Shown piece after piece: positions 26,072 to 34,294 of a DNA stretch of 64,000 nucleotides. Each line of letters opens with the position of its first letter. Within the stretch, counting starts at the first letter, position 1. A model generated the notes under the pieces. It made no database searches. It was not told the origin of the DNA and saw nothing but the letters and a program-made list of their open reading frames with translations. Source of the DNA: JAXGQE01 sp040766585 (GTDB taxonomy: Bacteria > Bacillota > SLNR01); NCBI GenBank assembly GCA_040766585.1, contig JAXGQE010000001.1, positions 1 to 64,000 of the forward strand, given 5' to 3'. Both the position numbers and the translations under genes were made by a program.

Positions 26072-26464
26072 CTAAAGCTCATGGTCACAATCTTCGTGGT
26101 CTCCCAGAAACTCATTGGAATCCCAGTAACCTTCGCGCATGTGACCATCAGGAAAAATCATTACTCCGTAACCGTGCATGTGACCGTCACGGAATTCACC
26201 TTCATAAATTGCACCGTTTGCATAAGTCAATATGCCAAAACCTTGAAAGGAACCGTTTCGAAATTCTCCGTTGTAAGTAATACCAAATGCACTTTCCCAC
26301 CTACCTTGACCATGGAAGGTCATTCCTCTAAGTTGACCGGTATAGACACCTTCGCCCAGAATATCAAGGGTGGCAGTTCTAGGGAGAATTGTCCAGTAGG
26401 CTATGACAACTATAAATATTATGAGGCAAGTGCCTATTAAGAGACATAAGGGGGGTTTTCTCAT
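26072..26464 (-). CDS. MORN-repeat protein with N-terminal membrane anchor
   Basis: 130 residues. Hydrophobic segment at about 8-28, then four MORN-type repeats of the form YxGxxxxGxxxGxGxxxxxxG (VYTGQLRGMTFHGQGRW, YNGEFRNGSFQGFGILTY, YEGEFRDGHMHGYGVMIF). MORN repeats form beta-hairpin ribbons that bind lipids or proteins. Lying just after the major pilin inside the pilus locus, it could serve pilus placement or be an independent cargo gene. ATG behind AAAAGGTATGATATC. Confidence 0.78.
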   Translation of the reverse strand: MRKPPLCLLIGTCLIIFIVVIAYWTILPRTATLDILGEGVYTGQLRGMTFHGQGRWESAFGITYNGEFRNGSFQGFGILTYANGAIYEGEFRDGHMHGYGVMIFPDGHMREGYWDSNEFLGDHEDCDHEL

Positions 26465-26495
26465 GATATCATACCTTTTCGATTATTCTTTATTG

Positions 26496-26535
26496 AACAC
26501 CTCCCGCTATAGATTATAACGGGAGGTGTTTTTAG
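26496..26535. terminator. Terminator between major pilin and MORN gene
   Basis: AACACCTCCCG (26496-26506) and CGGGAGGTGTT (26520-26530) form a perfect 11-bp stem. The T tract is clear on the plus strand and weaker on the minus strand, so some readthrough from the pilin gene is possible. Confidence 0.7.
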
Positions 26536-26580
26536 ATGACAAGTAGTTACACAATATTGCTTCAGTTTCACAATGTTGTT

Positions 26581-26910
26581 CTAGTAGTGAGCGTGCTCAT
26601 CGCAAGCAATAACGCCATCTACTAAGGTATAATTTCCTCCAGAAGGACATACAACTGGGCCCACTAAACCACCCACTGTTAAGTCACCATCAACATCATC
26701 TACTGCATGAGTGACGTCTTGTGCTAAGTACATTTGAACTGCACCCTCAACGGTTCTCTGGTTTGCTTGGCATGCCCTTAATTCAGCATTAGCTGTAACA
26801 GTGTTATAAATCGGAATAGCAATTGCTACCAAAATCCCAATGATGACAACGACTACCATCAGTTCTACGAGCGTGAAGCCCTTTTGGTTCTTTTTCAATA
26901 GATTAATCAT
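26581..26910 (-). CDS. pilA: Type IV major pilin
   Basis: 109 residues with leader MINLLKKNQKG/FTLVELMVVVVIIGILVAIAIP, Gly-1 and Glu5 present, a short acidic globular domain and Cys residues in RACQ, VVCPSGG and IACDE that could form a disulfide loop. As the smallest prepilin with a consensus leader it should be the main subunit of the fibre. ATG at 26910 behind TAGAGGTGAAAAA is preferred; a GTG at 26919 lies inside that site. Expression passes through the c-di-GMP-I riboswitch and terminator upstream. Confidence 0.9.
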   Translation of the reverse strand: MINLLKKNQKGFTLVELMVVVVIIGILVAIAIPIYNTVTANAELRACQANQRTVEGAVQMYLAQDVTHAVDDVDGDLTVGGLVGPVVCPSGGNYTLVDGVIACDEHAHY

Positions 26911-27004
26911 TTTTTTCACCTCTATTATTTTAGTTTGTTTCTGTACCTTCGTTATACCAATACTTCCACTTTTTTAGACATCACCTCCCGAAAAAAAGTA
27001 AAAA

Positions 27005-27026
27005 ACTCTTTTGGTTGCAAAAGAGT
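27005..27026 (-). terminator. Riboswitch expression platform: intrinsic terminator
   Basis: On the minus strand ACTCTTTT-GCAACC-AAAAGAGT is followed by TTTTTACTTTTTTT. It lies between the aptamer and the pilin start codon and would stop transcription when not disrupted. Confidence 0.85.
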
Positions 27027-27059
27027 CGTAGAACTGATTAACGGTTTACCCGCTAATTG

Positions 27060-27152
27060 ACCTATCTCTTCGGCAACCCAGCCGCCCTGGTCTTTTGACT
27101 GTAGGCCTGTGGCTTTGCGTCTCTCGTTTTCACAAGATTTGCCTTTTCGAAT
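27060..27152 (-). promoter_or_regulatory. Cyclic di-GMP-I (GEMM-I) riboswitch upstream of pilin
   Basis: Minus strand from 27150: AAAAGGCAAATCTTGTG, then GAGACGCAAAGCCACAGG (the conserved GEMM core), CCTACAGTCAAAAGACCAGG and GGCTGGGTTGCCG. The terminator follows 34 bases downstream and the pilin gene 150 bases downstream. In Clostridioides difficile a riboswitch of this class upstream of pilA1 turns pilus synthesis on with c-di-GMP; the same sense is inferred here, not shown. Confidence 0.9.
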
Positions 27153-27238
27153 TCAGAGAATATCCAATTAATTACAAGGAAGTGTTGTTCGACAGAAGAA
27201 TGCAAAACTCCTGCAAGAAATGGAAAAATAATTTTCTT

Positions 27239-28939
27239 TTACACGATAACCCTCATTACTTCCTCAAGTGAAGTGAGACCTTGCTTCACCTTCATTAAAC
27301 CATCCTGGCGAAGCGTTATCATACCTTCACGAACAGCTGCTTCCTTAATGGATGATGCCGATTGCCTCTGCAACGTCAACTTCTGAATATCTTCGGAGTT
27401 AATCAGTAATTCGTACACCCCAATTCGTCCTTTATACCCTGTCTTCGAGCACAATGAACACCCTACAGGTTTATACAGCGTCAGCTTGTTTTCCTTCTCC
27501 GATATGGGAAAACCAGGCACACTTTCCAAGAGTTCTTTTTTTGATATCTCATAGGGTTCACGACAATGCCTGCATAGGAGTCTGACTAGTCTTTGGGCAA
27601 TTACGCCCGCCAATGAAGAGGCGGTAAGATACGGTTCGATACCCATATCGCCCATTCGAGTTATCGCTCCTGCTGCGTCATTTGTATGCAAAGTGGATAG
27701 AACTAGATGGCCTGTTAAAGATGATTCCACCGCAATCCGGGCAGTTTCATGATCTCGAATCTCACCGATCATGATAATGTCAGGATCGTTTCTAAGTATT
27801 GACCGCAGCCCCGAAGCGAATGTTAAACCTGCCTTTGGGTTGGTCTGCACTTGATTGACCCCATCCATGCGATACTCAATTGGATCTTCAACCGTGATTA
27901 TATGCTTTTCTACACTGTTTAATTCTGCCAAAGTCGCGTACAAAGTCGTAGTCTTACCGCTCCCAGTTGGGCCTGTGACCAAGATGAACCCATAAGGCAG
28001 CCTCATGATCTTTTCATACTTTTCCAGATAAGACTGCGGTAAACCCAGTTCGGTTAAACTGATCACATTATCGTCCCGATTCAGCAACCGCAAAGTCAGC
28101 TTTTCACCATATGCAGAAGGCAAAGACGCAACCCGAACATCAATGGTCTTATTCTCTACCCTCATGGTTACCCTACCATCCTGAGGAATACGCCGTTCAG
28201 CTATATCCATATTGGCCAAAACCTTGATCCGGGAAACTAAAGAAGGGTGCAATCGTCTGGGCGGTGTCATGACCTGATGCAACACCCCATCGATTCTGAA
28301 TCTGACTCTCATGGCTCTTTCAGATGCTTCGATATGAACATCACTTGCCCCCGCAGCGACAGCTTGATTCAAAATAACGTTAGCTAATTGTACAGCGGGT
28401 CGTTCGGCTGCATCTTCTGTGGTAACAAGATCATCGCTGTCTTCTTCAATCCCTTCAGTGCTATCGATATTTCTGGTTCTGTTTAAGAAACTCTGGAGAC
28501 CCGCTTTAAACTCGCTGTCTTCCAAAATAACCGGTTTGATGTCATATCCCGTTATTATACGCAGGTCATCAATTGCGATAATATCTGTGGGATGGGCCAT
28601 TGCAACTACAAGAAGTCCTTCCTCAAAACCAATAGGAAAAGCTTGGCATCTTCTTGCGGTATCTCCTTCAATCAATGATTGAGCAAGATCATCCACAGTG
28701 TAGTCATCCAACCGTACGAACTGTACTCCTGCCTGTTTCGCCAGCGCCTTAGTTACCTTTTCTTCGCTGATGTAGCCGAGTTCAACTAAAATTTGACCAA
28801 GCAAACCTCGCGCATTACTCTTTTCTTTGTGCTTTTCCAGCGCGTGGAGCAATTGCTCTTCAGTGATATCTCCGCTCTCCAAAAGGTATTTCCCTAAGAA
28901 TTTACCTGTGATTGGCACAAAACCGTCTGACTCCGCCAT
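27239..28939 (-). CDS. pilB: Type IV pilus extension ATPase PilB with MshEN-like domain
   Basis: 566 residues. The N-terminal ~150 hold two repeats of the MshEN type (LGKYLLESGDITEEQLLHAL and LLGQILVELGYISEEKVTKA), a fold that binds c-di-GMP in MshE; the Arg before the LG pair of the known motif is missing in both. The catalytic GspE/PilB core follows with Walker A GPTGSGKTTT, Asp and His boxes, IIMIGEIRD, and a tetracysteine zinc site (CRHC, CSLC). It powers pilin insertion at the membrane base. ATG at 28939 after GAGGTGTATTAC. Confidence 0.94.
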   Translation of the reverse strand: MAESDGFVPITGKFLGKYLLESGDITEEQLLHALEKHKEKSNARGLLGQILVELGYISEEKVTKALAKQAGVQFVRLDDYTVDDLAQSLIEGDTARRCQAFPIGFEEGLLVVAMAHPTDIIAIDDLRIITGYDIKPVILEDSEFKAGLQSFLNRTRNIDSTEGIEEDSDDLVTTEDAAERPAVQLANVILNQAVAAGASDVHIEASERAMRVRFRIDGVLHQVMTPPRRLHPSLVSRIKVLANMDIAERRIPQDGRVTMRVENKTIDVRVASLPSAYGEKLTLRLLNRDDNVISLTELGLPQSYLEKYEKIMRLPYGFILVTGPTGSGKTTTLYATLAELNSVEKHIITVEDPIEYRMDGVNQVQTNPKAGLTFASGLRSILRNDPDIIMIGEIRDHETARIAVESSLTGHLVLSTLHTNDAAGAITRMGDMGIEPYLTASSLAGVIAQRLVRLLCRHCREPYEISKKELLESVPGFPISEKENKLTLYKPVGCSLCSKTGYKGRIGVYELLINSEDIQKLTLQRQSASSIKEAAVREGMITLRQDGLMKVKQGLTSLEEVMRVIV

Positions 28940-28972
28940 GTAATACACCTCAATGTCCAGGAGTCGAAACCA

Positions 28973-29512
28973 TCACCTTCTGTAGAAAGTACTTCCGATG
29001 ATTTCTACTCGAATCTGTGGAAACCCCTCTCTGCCTTGACCGATTCTTACCTGTTCCACCCGCATCAAACGATTGCCGATACGCAAAACCTCTAATAGCT
29101 TGAGCATCTCTTGATAGCGCCCTTCGAAACCAATCGTCATAGGCATAACCATCAGACGCTCCTCCTCAACACGAGGCAGAAAACGCACTTGCAGAAAATG
29201 GATACCCGCTAGATCCGCAGCGCCCTGCAAATACTGAATCATTTCATCCTCTTTAGGCTGATCCGGCAGAAGCATCTCAAGGTAGGCTAGTTGAGCCCTG
29301 ATCTGCGCCTCGTTCTCCTTCAGATCTTCAAGACGTTCCAAACGCTCTTCCTGTTGTTGAAGCTCTTGTCTTTCTTGCTCGACAGTAGCTCGCGCAGTCT
29401 GAAGATTATTGTACTGATTATATACTAAGATGCAGAGCAATGCAATAATGACAACACATGCTAAAACCATCAGCATATCTTTACAATTTAGGCCACGCCC
29501 TCTTTCTTCCAT
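28973..29512 (-). CDS. pilO: Pilus alignment protein PilO
   Basis: 179 residues: one membrane segment (about 12-32), a coiled coil rich in Glu, Gln and Arg (about 38-75), then a ferredoxin-like domain (MTIGFEGRYQEMLKLLEVL). This is the PilO layout; PilO pairs with PilN to bridge the inner platform and the pilus channel. ATG after GGAGGTATGTAGCAA. It lies between the damaged pilN frame and pilB in the normal order. Confidence 0.85.
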   Translation of the reverse strand: MEERGRGLNCKDMLMVLACVVIIALLCILVYNQYNNLQTARATVEQERQELQQQEERLERLEDLKENEAQIRAQLAYLEMLLPDQPKEDEMIQYLQGAADLAGIHFLQVRFLPRVEEERLMVMPMTIGFEGRYQEMLKLLEVLRIGNRLMRVEQVRIGQGREGFPQIRVEIIGSTFYRR

Positions 29513-29532
29513 TTGCTACATACCTCCCTCTT

Positions 29533-30104
29533 TCAAGAGGCGATTCCGGCTCTTTCAGGTATTACCGCCGCCTTAATCTCGTAAACGAATCGCGGTTGCC
29601 CGTCAATTAAGGTTTCTGAAGAAATCTGAAAGCCTGCTACATCATCAAGTTTTTCAAATGCTAGCAACTCTTCAAGCCATTCTGTTGCCATCACATGACT
29701 TGGTGCCATTCCTTCAATGTCATGACCCGATCTTCTCCGATCTGTGTTCCTGCAAAATCGGTCAGGTACACACCGGCAGGATCTCTTCGCCGATACTGAT
29801 GAGAAGCCCACTCCAATCCGGAACCCGACCAACGGCAACTCGCCCAAGATTATCCAAGTCACTAATCTTTGTAGCAATAACTTCGCAATTCTCTCAACTG
29901 AGCGATTTGCTGATCCACCAACTGACGCTGGTTTCTCACAGCATCCAACTCTCTGTTGACATTCAATGTAAGCAAGAAGAGTGATGCAAAAAGAATGAGG
30001 AACACGGCGACAACACCGACACCGATCTTAATATACATATCTCTATTCTCTTGTGACCGCTGTCGCTTTCTTAAATCGGAAGGCAATAGACTAATTCTGG
30101 TCAT
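29533..30104 (-). pseudogene. pilN: PilN with three frameshifts
   Basis: The first 81 codons give a normal PilN N-terminus (RISLLPSDLRKRQRSQE, membrane segment, coiled coil to QLRELR), then a stop at 29862. Homology continues in a second frame (KISDLDNLGRVAVGRVPDW, SGLLISIGEEILP), a third (PAGVYLTDFAGTQIGEDRV) and a fourth (MAPSHVMATEWLEELLAFE to the end). Three single-base indels within about 200 bp explain it. The flanking pil genes are intact. Either pilN is truly broken in this strain or this patch of sequence has base-call errors. Confidence 0.8.
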
Positions 30105-30107
30105 GCT

Positions 30108-31100
30108 TCATCCCTCCAATCCCCGCAGCGCTAACCCAATGGAAACTGAAAAATCCGCTGCTTCATGTATGATCTCATCATCCCGATGAACCTCAATACC
30201 TGCATTAAATAATGGATCGATCAAATCAACGGGCAATCCAAGACCCAGACTTAAATACTCTTGCAGTCCTTTCAATCTTGCCCCCCGACCACTTAAAAAC
30301 ACACTGCTAACCTTGAAATCACTTTGTTGACCATGGTAGTAGTTGATTGACGATCTGATTTCGCTGGTAAGCTTTTCAAGCCACTTGCTTATCTCTTCGT
30401 CATTGCTGGTCGTTTTTTCAATGACTTCTTCTAATCCATAACCCTTTATCGCAGCTACATCCTCAAAACGGTTCCCGAGAATACGCACCAACCTCGGCAT
30501 CCCTTCAGCAGCAATCAATAAACCTGTCATTCCATCGGCTATGTTTACGACTGCCACTGTTTTGCCAATCTGCTCTATCGGCAAAACACGATTGAGAACT
30601 AACACCGTGACATCAATATCTTGAATCTTCCATCGAGCAGCATTCAGGGCAGATACAAAGGCTCTAATCATGTCTTGCTTAGCAGCAACCAAAAGCACTT
30701 CAATCTGTTCTTTATCCTCTCCAGATAGAACTTCATAGTCTAGGTTCACACTCATAAGCGGAAGAGGTAAAAAATCTTGAGCCTGAATCCGAATCATGTT
30801 GTCCCTTTTGCTTTTCTCAACATTGGGAAAGTTCGCTACTCGAACCAGTACACTCTGGTTTAAAACTCCTAACAATGCATGTGCTTGACCTATACCGTTG
30901 TCTCTCTTGAGGCTGATCAAAGCCTCCTTGACAATATCGACATCCACAATGCCACCTTCACTTACAGCTCCTTTAGGCAATCCAATGCGTCCCCATGCAA
31001 TTAACTGCGGTTTCCCCGATTGAATCTTTAATTCCACCGCCCGAATCTCCGAAGAGTCAATCTCAACTCCAACAACAGAACTCTTCCCAAACAATGTCAT
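30108..31100 (-). CDS. pilM: Pilus assembly ATPase-like protein PilM
   Basis: 330-residue actin-like protein of the PilM family: N-terminal VVGVEIDSSEIRAVELK, then PLPLMSVNLDYEVL and the C-terminal SSVFLSGRGARLKGLQEYL. PilM binds the PilN N-terminus on the cytoplasmic side. ATG after GGAGCTGAGTATCA; the pilN start follows the stop by 3 bp. Confidence 0.9.
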   Translation of the reverse strand: MTLFGKSSVVGVEIDSSEIRAVELKIQSGKPQLIAWGRIGLPKGAVSEGGIVDVDIVKEALISLKRDNGIGQAHALLGVLNQSVLVRVANFPNVEKSKRDNMIRIQAQDFLPLPLMSVNLDYEVLSGEDKEQIEVLLVAAKQDMIRAFVSALNAARWKIQDIDVTVLVLNRVLPIEQIGKTVAVVNIADGMTGLLIAAEGMPRLVRILGNRFEDVAAIKGYGLEEVIEKTTSNDEEISKWLEKLTSEIRSSINYYHGQQSDFKVSSVFLSGRGARLKGLQEYLSLGLGLPVDLIDPLFNAGIEVHRDDEIIHEAADFSVSIGLALRGLEG

Positions 31101-31149
31101 TGATACTCAGCTCCTTTATGCGGTTCGTACGAATCTGAGTGTAGGATTG

Positions 31150-31869
31150 CTATACCTGATCTGCCAAAACAGCTAATCCCCTGTTCAAAACTCTGGACAC
31201 TTGCCGCTGAGAGATCCCCAATTCTTGTGCAATCTCCGATTGGGTCATATCTTTATAGAAAAACAGAAAACAAACCTTCTTTTGAATCTTGCTCAAAGAT
31301 TCAATTGCTTGACTTATCACTATTCTATCTTCAATCGGTAATTGAAAACTTCGATACTGCAAACTCCTGACCACGTTTCGGTCAAGTTCTTCCAGTGAGA
31401 TTCGACCCGCTTGCATGACCATGCCTAACCCATCTTCCTTCACATTAGTCTTGGCAGCTACCTCTGCGAGAGTTGGAATTGCCCCATTTCTTTGGATCAT
31501 TCTATCCGTTTCTTCCAAGATCTTGTGTTGAAGATCGATAATCCATGCGGGCCGATAAAACGTTTTCTCTCGTCGGATTTCGTGACGAATCTCACCCAGA
31601 ATACAATGGGACGCGAATGTGGAGAAAAGGACTCCCCGCTCAGGGTCATACCGTTCTAAAGCCTTTAAAACCCCCTCAGCACCCGCCTGAAAAAGGTCCT
31701 CATATTCATGATTTTTTGAATACAACTTCACAAAATGTTGAATAAGGTGCTGTGATAAGTCAACAACCAAAGCCCTTTTTTCTTCCGAAGGGGCTTCCAA
31801 ATAGTCACGCACTGCCTCCTCTAACCCCGGGTTTTTTCCCTCTCGGACGCTTTCATTTTTCATACCCAT
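31150..31869 (-). CDS. Sporulation/SigB-type sigma factor inside the pilus operon
   Basis: 239-residue sigma-70 family protein of group 3, resembling SigF/SigG/SigB. Region 2 is DLFQAGAEGVLKALERYDPE and FSTFASHCILGEIRHEIRRE; region 3 about 130-170; region 4 has MTQSEIAQELGISQRQVSRV. The ATG at 31869 overlaps the pilC stop as TGATG, so translation is coupled; a GTG at 31872 is an alternative. No anti-sigma gene adjoins it. It could direct transcription of pilus or sporulation genes; which one cannot be read from the sequence. Confidence 0.85.
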   Translation of the reverse strand: MGMKNESVREGKNPGLEEAVRDYLEAPSEEKRALVVDLSQHLIQHFVKLYSKNHEYEDLFQAGAEGVLKALERYDPERGVLFSTFASHCILGEIRHEIRREKTFYRPAWIIDLQHKILEETDRMIQRNGAIPTLAEVAAKTNVKEDGLGMVMQAGRISLEELDRNVVRSLQYRSFQLPIEDRIVISQAIESLSKIQKKVCFLFFYKDMTQSEIAQELGISQRQVSRVLNRGLAVLADQV

Positions 31870-33077
31870 CACTGTCCAATCTGTGTGACAGCCGTAAATA
31901 TTGGTAAATACATGGATATCAGCATAATTCCTACGACTATTCCAACTATAACCAAAAGGATGGGTTCCAACAGAGCTGACAGCCCTTTTGTAATGATCGC
32001 CACTTCGTCCTCATAAAACTCAGCTACCTTATTCAGCAAAGAGGGCAAGGCACCCGTTTCTTCACCGATCGCTACCATTTGCACCACCATTGGAGGGAAT
32101 AATTCCGTTTCCTTTAAAGGGCCAGCAATATTCTTCCCTTCCTGAATTTTCTCAGCTACATCCTCCATGGCCTTTTCAAACAACATGCTGCCTGATGTCT
32201 TTCCCGAAGCATCCAAAGCCTGCATAACCGGTATGCCCCCCGAAATCAGGGTGGAGAAAGTCCGTGCATAGCGAGCAATGGTGGCTTTATGAATGATGGG
32301 CCCAAAAACGGGAATCCTGAATTTGATGGAATCAAACTGGCGCTTCCCTGTTGCACTCCGAAGATAGGTTCGTATTGCAAGAATTGCTGCAAAAACGATT
32401 GGTATTAGAAGATACCAATACCCTCTCAGAAATTCTGACATCGCGATAATAACACGAGTCAAAAAAGGCAACTCTATACCTTCCGGGAAAAATCCCTGAA
32501 AAACGGGAACAAGGAAAACCAACATTCCAATTAGAAGCAACACGGCAAGACTCGCCACCGTCATAGGGTAAAACGTAGCAGCTTTTATGTTGTCTCGCAA
32601 AGTCTTATCCTTCTGAAGCTGATCGGACAATCTTTCAAGCGTGTTTCCTAAAGTACCACCCGTTTCTCCGGCATTAATCATCCCGATATAAAGATCATTG
32701 AATATGGATGAATGGGCTCTCATTGACTCTGTTAAGCTCATGCCACCCTCGACACTGTTTGCAATTTGTCCTATTGCTGTCGAGAAAAACTTGTTTTCGA
32801 TTTGCTCACTCAGAGTATACAATGCCCGGGTTAAAGGAACACCGGCGTCTAGCATTGAAGCTAACTGACGGCTGAAAAGAGCAAGATCACCAATTCTTAC
32901 CTTGTTGCGGAACTGAAAAAGGGAACTCAAAACAGAATTTCTTTTTTCCTGTACGTCCAGCACCCGAAACCCCATCCCTCGAAGCTTTTCAATGGCTTCA
33001 TTCTCAATCCTCGCTTCAAGGGTTCCTGCCAATACCTCACCATCTTTATTGATCACCTCATAGGCGAAAACGCTCAT
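31869..33077 (-). CDS. pilC: Pilus platform protein PilC
   Basis: 402-residue polytopic membrane protein of the GspF/PilC family: two cytoplasmic helical bundles (FSRQLASMLDAGVPLTRAL and FARTFSTLISGGIPVMQAL-like copies) and three membrane segments. It couples the PilB/PilT motors to pilin. ATG after GGAGGTGAGGCTCG. Confidence 0.94.
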   Translation of the reverse strand: MSVFAYEVINKDGEVLAGTLEARIENEAIEKLRGMGFRVLDVQEKRNSVLSSLFQFRNKVRIGDLALFSRQLASMLDAGVPLTRALYTLSEQIENKFFSTAIGQIANSVEGGMSLTESMRAHSSIFNDLYIGMINAGETGGTLGNTLERLSDQLQKDKTLRDNIKAATFYPMTVASLAVLLLIGMLVFLVPVFQGFFPEGIELPFLTRVIIAMSEFLRGYWYLLIPIVFAAILAIRTYLRSATGKRQFDSIKFRIPVFGPIIHKATIARYARTFSTLISGGIPVMQALDASGKTSGSMLFEKAMEDVAEKIQEGKNIAGPLKETELFPPMVVQMVAIGEETGALPSLLNKVAEFYEDEVAIITKGLSALLEPILLVIVGIVVGIMLISMYLPIFTAVTQIGQ

Positions 33078-33125
33078 CGAGCCTCACCTCCACAACACTG
33101 CAAATCCATTTACCTGTTAGATATA

Positions 33126-34262
33126 TCAATAAGAACTCCCCATAGATCCATTCGTTCCAATCCCGGTTCGATCCAGCAGCCTCTGGAGCTCAATCCGATC
33201 AATGCATCGCTCGAATGCAAGCTCTCGAGTAATCTTCCCAGCATAACATAATCGAGCCAAAGCCGTGTCCATGGTCTGCATATCCTGATTCTGTCCAGTT
33301 TGTATCGCAGTGTACAACTGGTGGATCCGCCCCTCACGAATGAGGTTTTTGACTGCAGCGGACTCACCCATGTACTCAACAGCAACTACTCTTCCATCTC
33401 CAGTTGCATTGGGTAGAATCTGCTGAGATATTACACCTCTTAATGCATCTGCTAACTGCTGTCTCACCTGTTCCCGCTGATGTTCCTGGAACACATCCAC
33501 TACACGATGGATGGTCAGCGGAGCCGTCTGAGTATGCAGAGTTGAAATGACAAGATGCCCTGTTTCAGCAGCTGTTAATGCAATGTGAATACTCTCGAGA
33601 TCTCGCATCTCTCCAATCAAAATCACATCCGGATCATGCCTTAACACATGTCTTAATGCCGTGCCAAAAGACCGGGTATCCACACCAACCTCCCTTTGCC
33701 GAATCGTCGACCGCTTGTTGGTGTGAAGAAACTCAATGGGATCTTCTACAGTGACGATGTTAAGATTCCGTTCTTCATTCATCACATTAATCATGCCAGC
33801 CATAGTCGTTGATTTTCCACTTCCAGTTGGTCCGGTAACTAAGATCAATCCACGATTCAAATAGCACAGTTTCTTAATCGCTGGCGGTAAACCCAAAGTG
33901 TCTAGCTCAGGAATTTCATAGGGAATGACCCTCAGAGCTACGGACAAAGAGTTCCTCTGGTACATAACGTTGCCACGAAACCGTGATACACCAGGGATTG
34001 AATGGGAAAAATCCAATTCCCATTCCTCTTTTAAAACCTTCATATGGTACTCTTTAATGATCTGACGAAGAAGACCTTCCACATTTGAGTTCTGCAGTTT
34101 GGGAAACTCTAAAGCTATGAGTTCACCATGAATTCGAGCTAGGGGAATCGAGCCAGCTGTCAAATGCAGATCTGATGCTCCTCGTTCAACTACCAAACGA
34201 AGCAAATCATCCATCGTGATAGGGTAGCTGGTCTCTCCCATGAAAGCAAGGTCATTATCCAC
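33126..34262 (-). CDS. pilT: Pilus retraction ATPase PilT
   Basis: 378-residue hexameric ATPase: N-terminal PAS-like domain with GASDLHLTAGSIPLARIHGE, Walker A GPTGSGKSTT at about 140, Asp box TVEDPIEF, Walker B ILIGEMRD, His box STLHTQTA, and a C-terminal AIQTGQNQDMQTMD (family AIRTGxxxGMxTLD). It retracts the pilus, giving twitching or DNA uptake. GTG start after AGGAGATGATAAT. The C-terminal Ser/Gly tail is ordinary. Confidence 0.94.
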   Translation of the reverse strand: MDNDLAFMGETSYPITMDDLLRLVVERGASDLHLTAGSIPLARIHGELIALEFPKLQNSNVEGLLRQIIKEYHMKVLKEEWELDFSHSIPGVSRFRGNVMYQRNSLSVALRVIPYEIPELDTLGLPPAIKKLCYLNRGLILVTGPTGSGKSTTMAGMINVMNEERNLNIVTVEDPIEFLHTNKRSTIRQREVGVDTRSFGTALRHVLRHDPDVILIGEMRDLESIHIALTAAETGHLVISTLHTQTAPLTIHRVVDVFQEHQREQVRQQLADALRGVISQQILPNATGDGRVVAVEYMGESAAVKNLIREGRIHQLYTAIQTGQNQDMQTMDTALARLCYAGKITRELAFERCIDRIELQRLLDRTGIGTNGSMGSSY

Positions 34263-34294
34263 ATTATCATCTCCTAATTGATGACCCGAAGGAA

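Noticed and set aside
25808..26440. 210-codon plus-strand frame opposite the MORN gene and pilin relic
   Set aside because: Antisense shadow of the MORN repeats; no ribosome site and no recognisable family.
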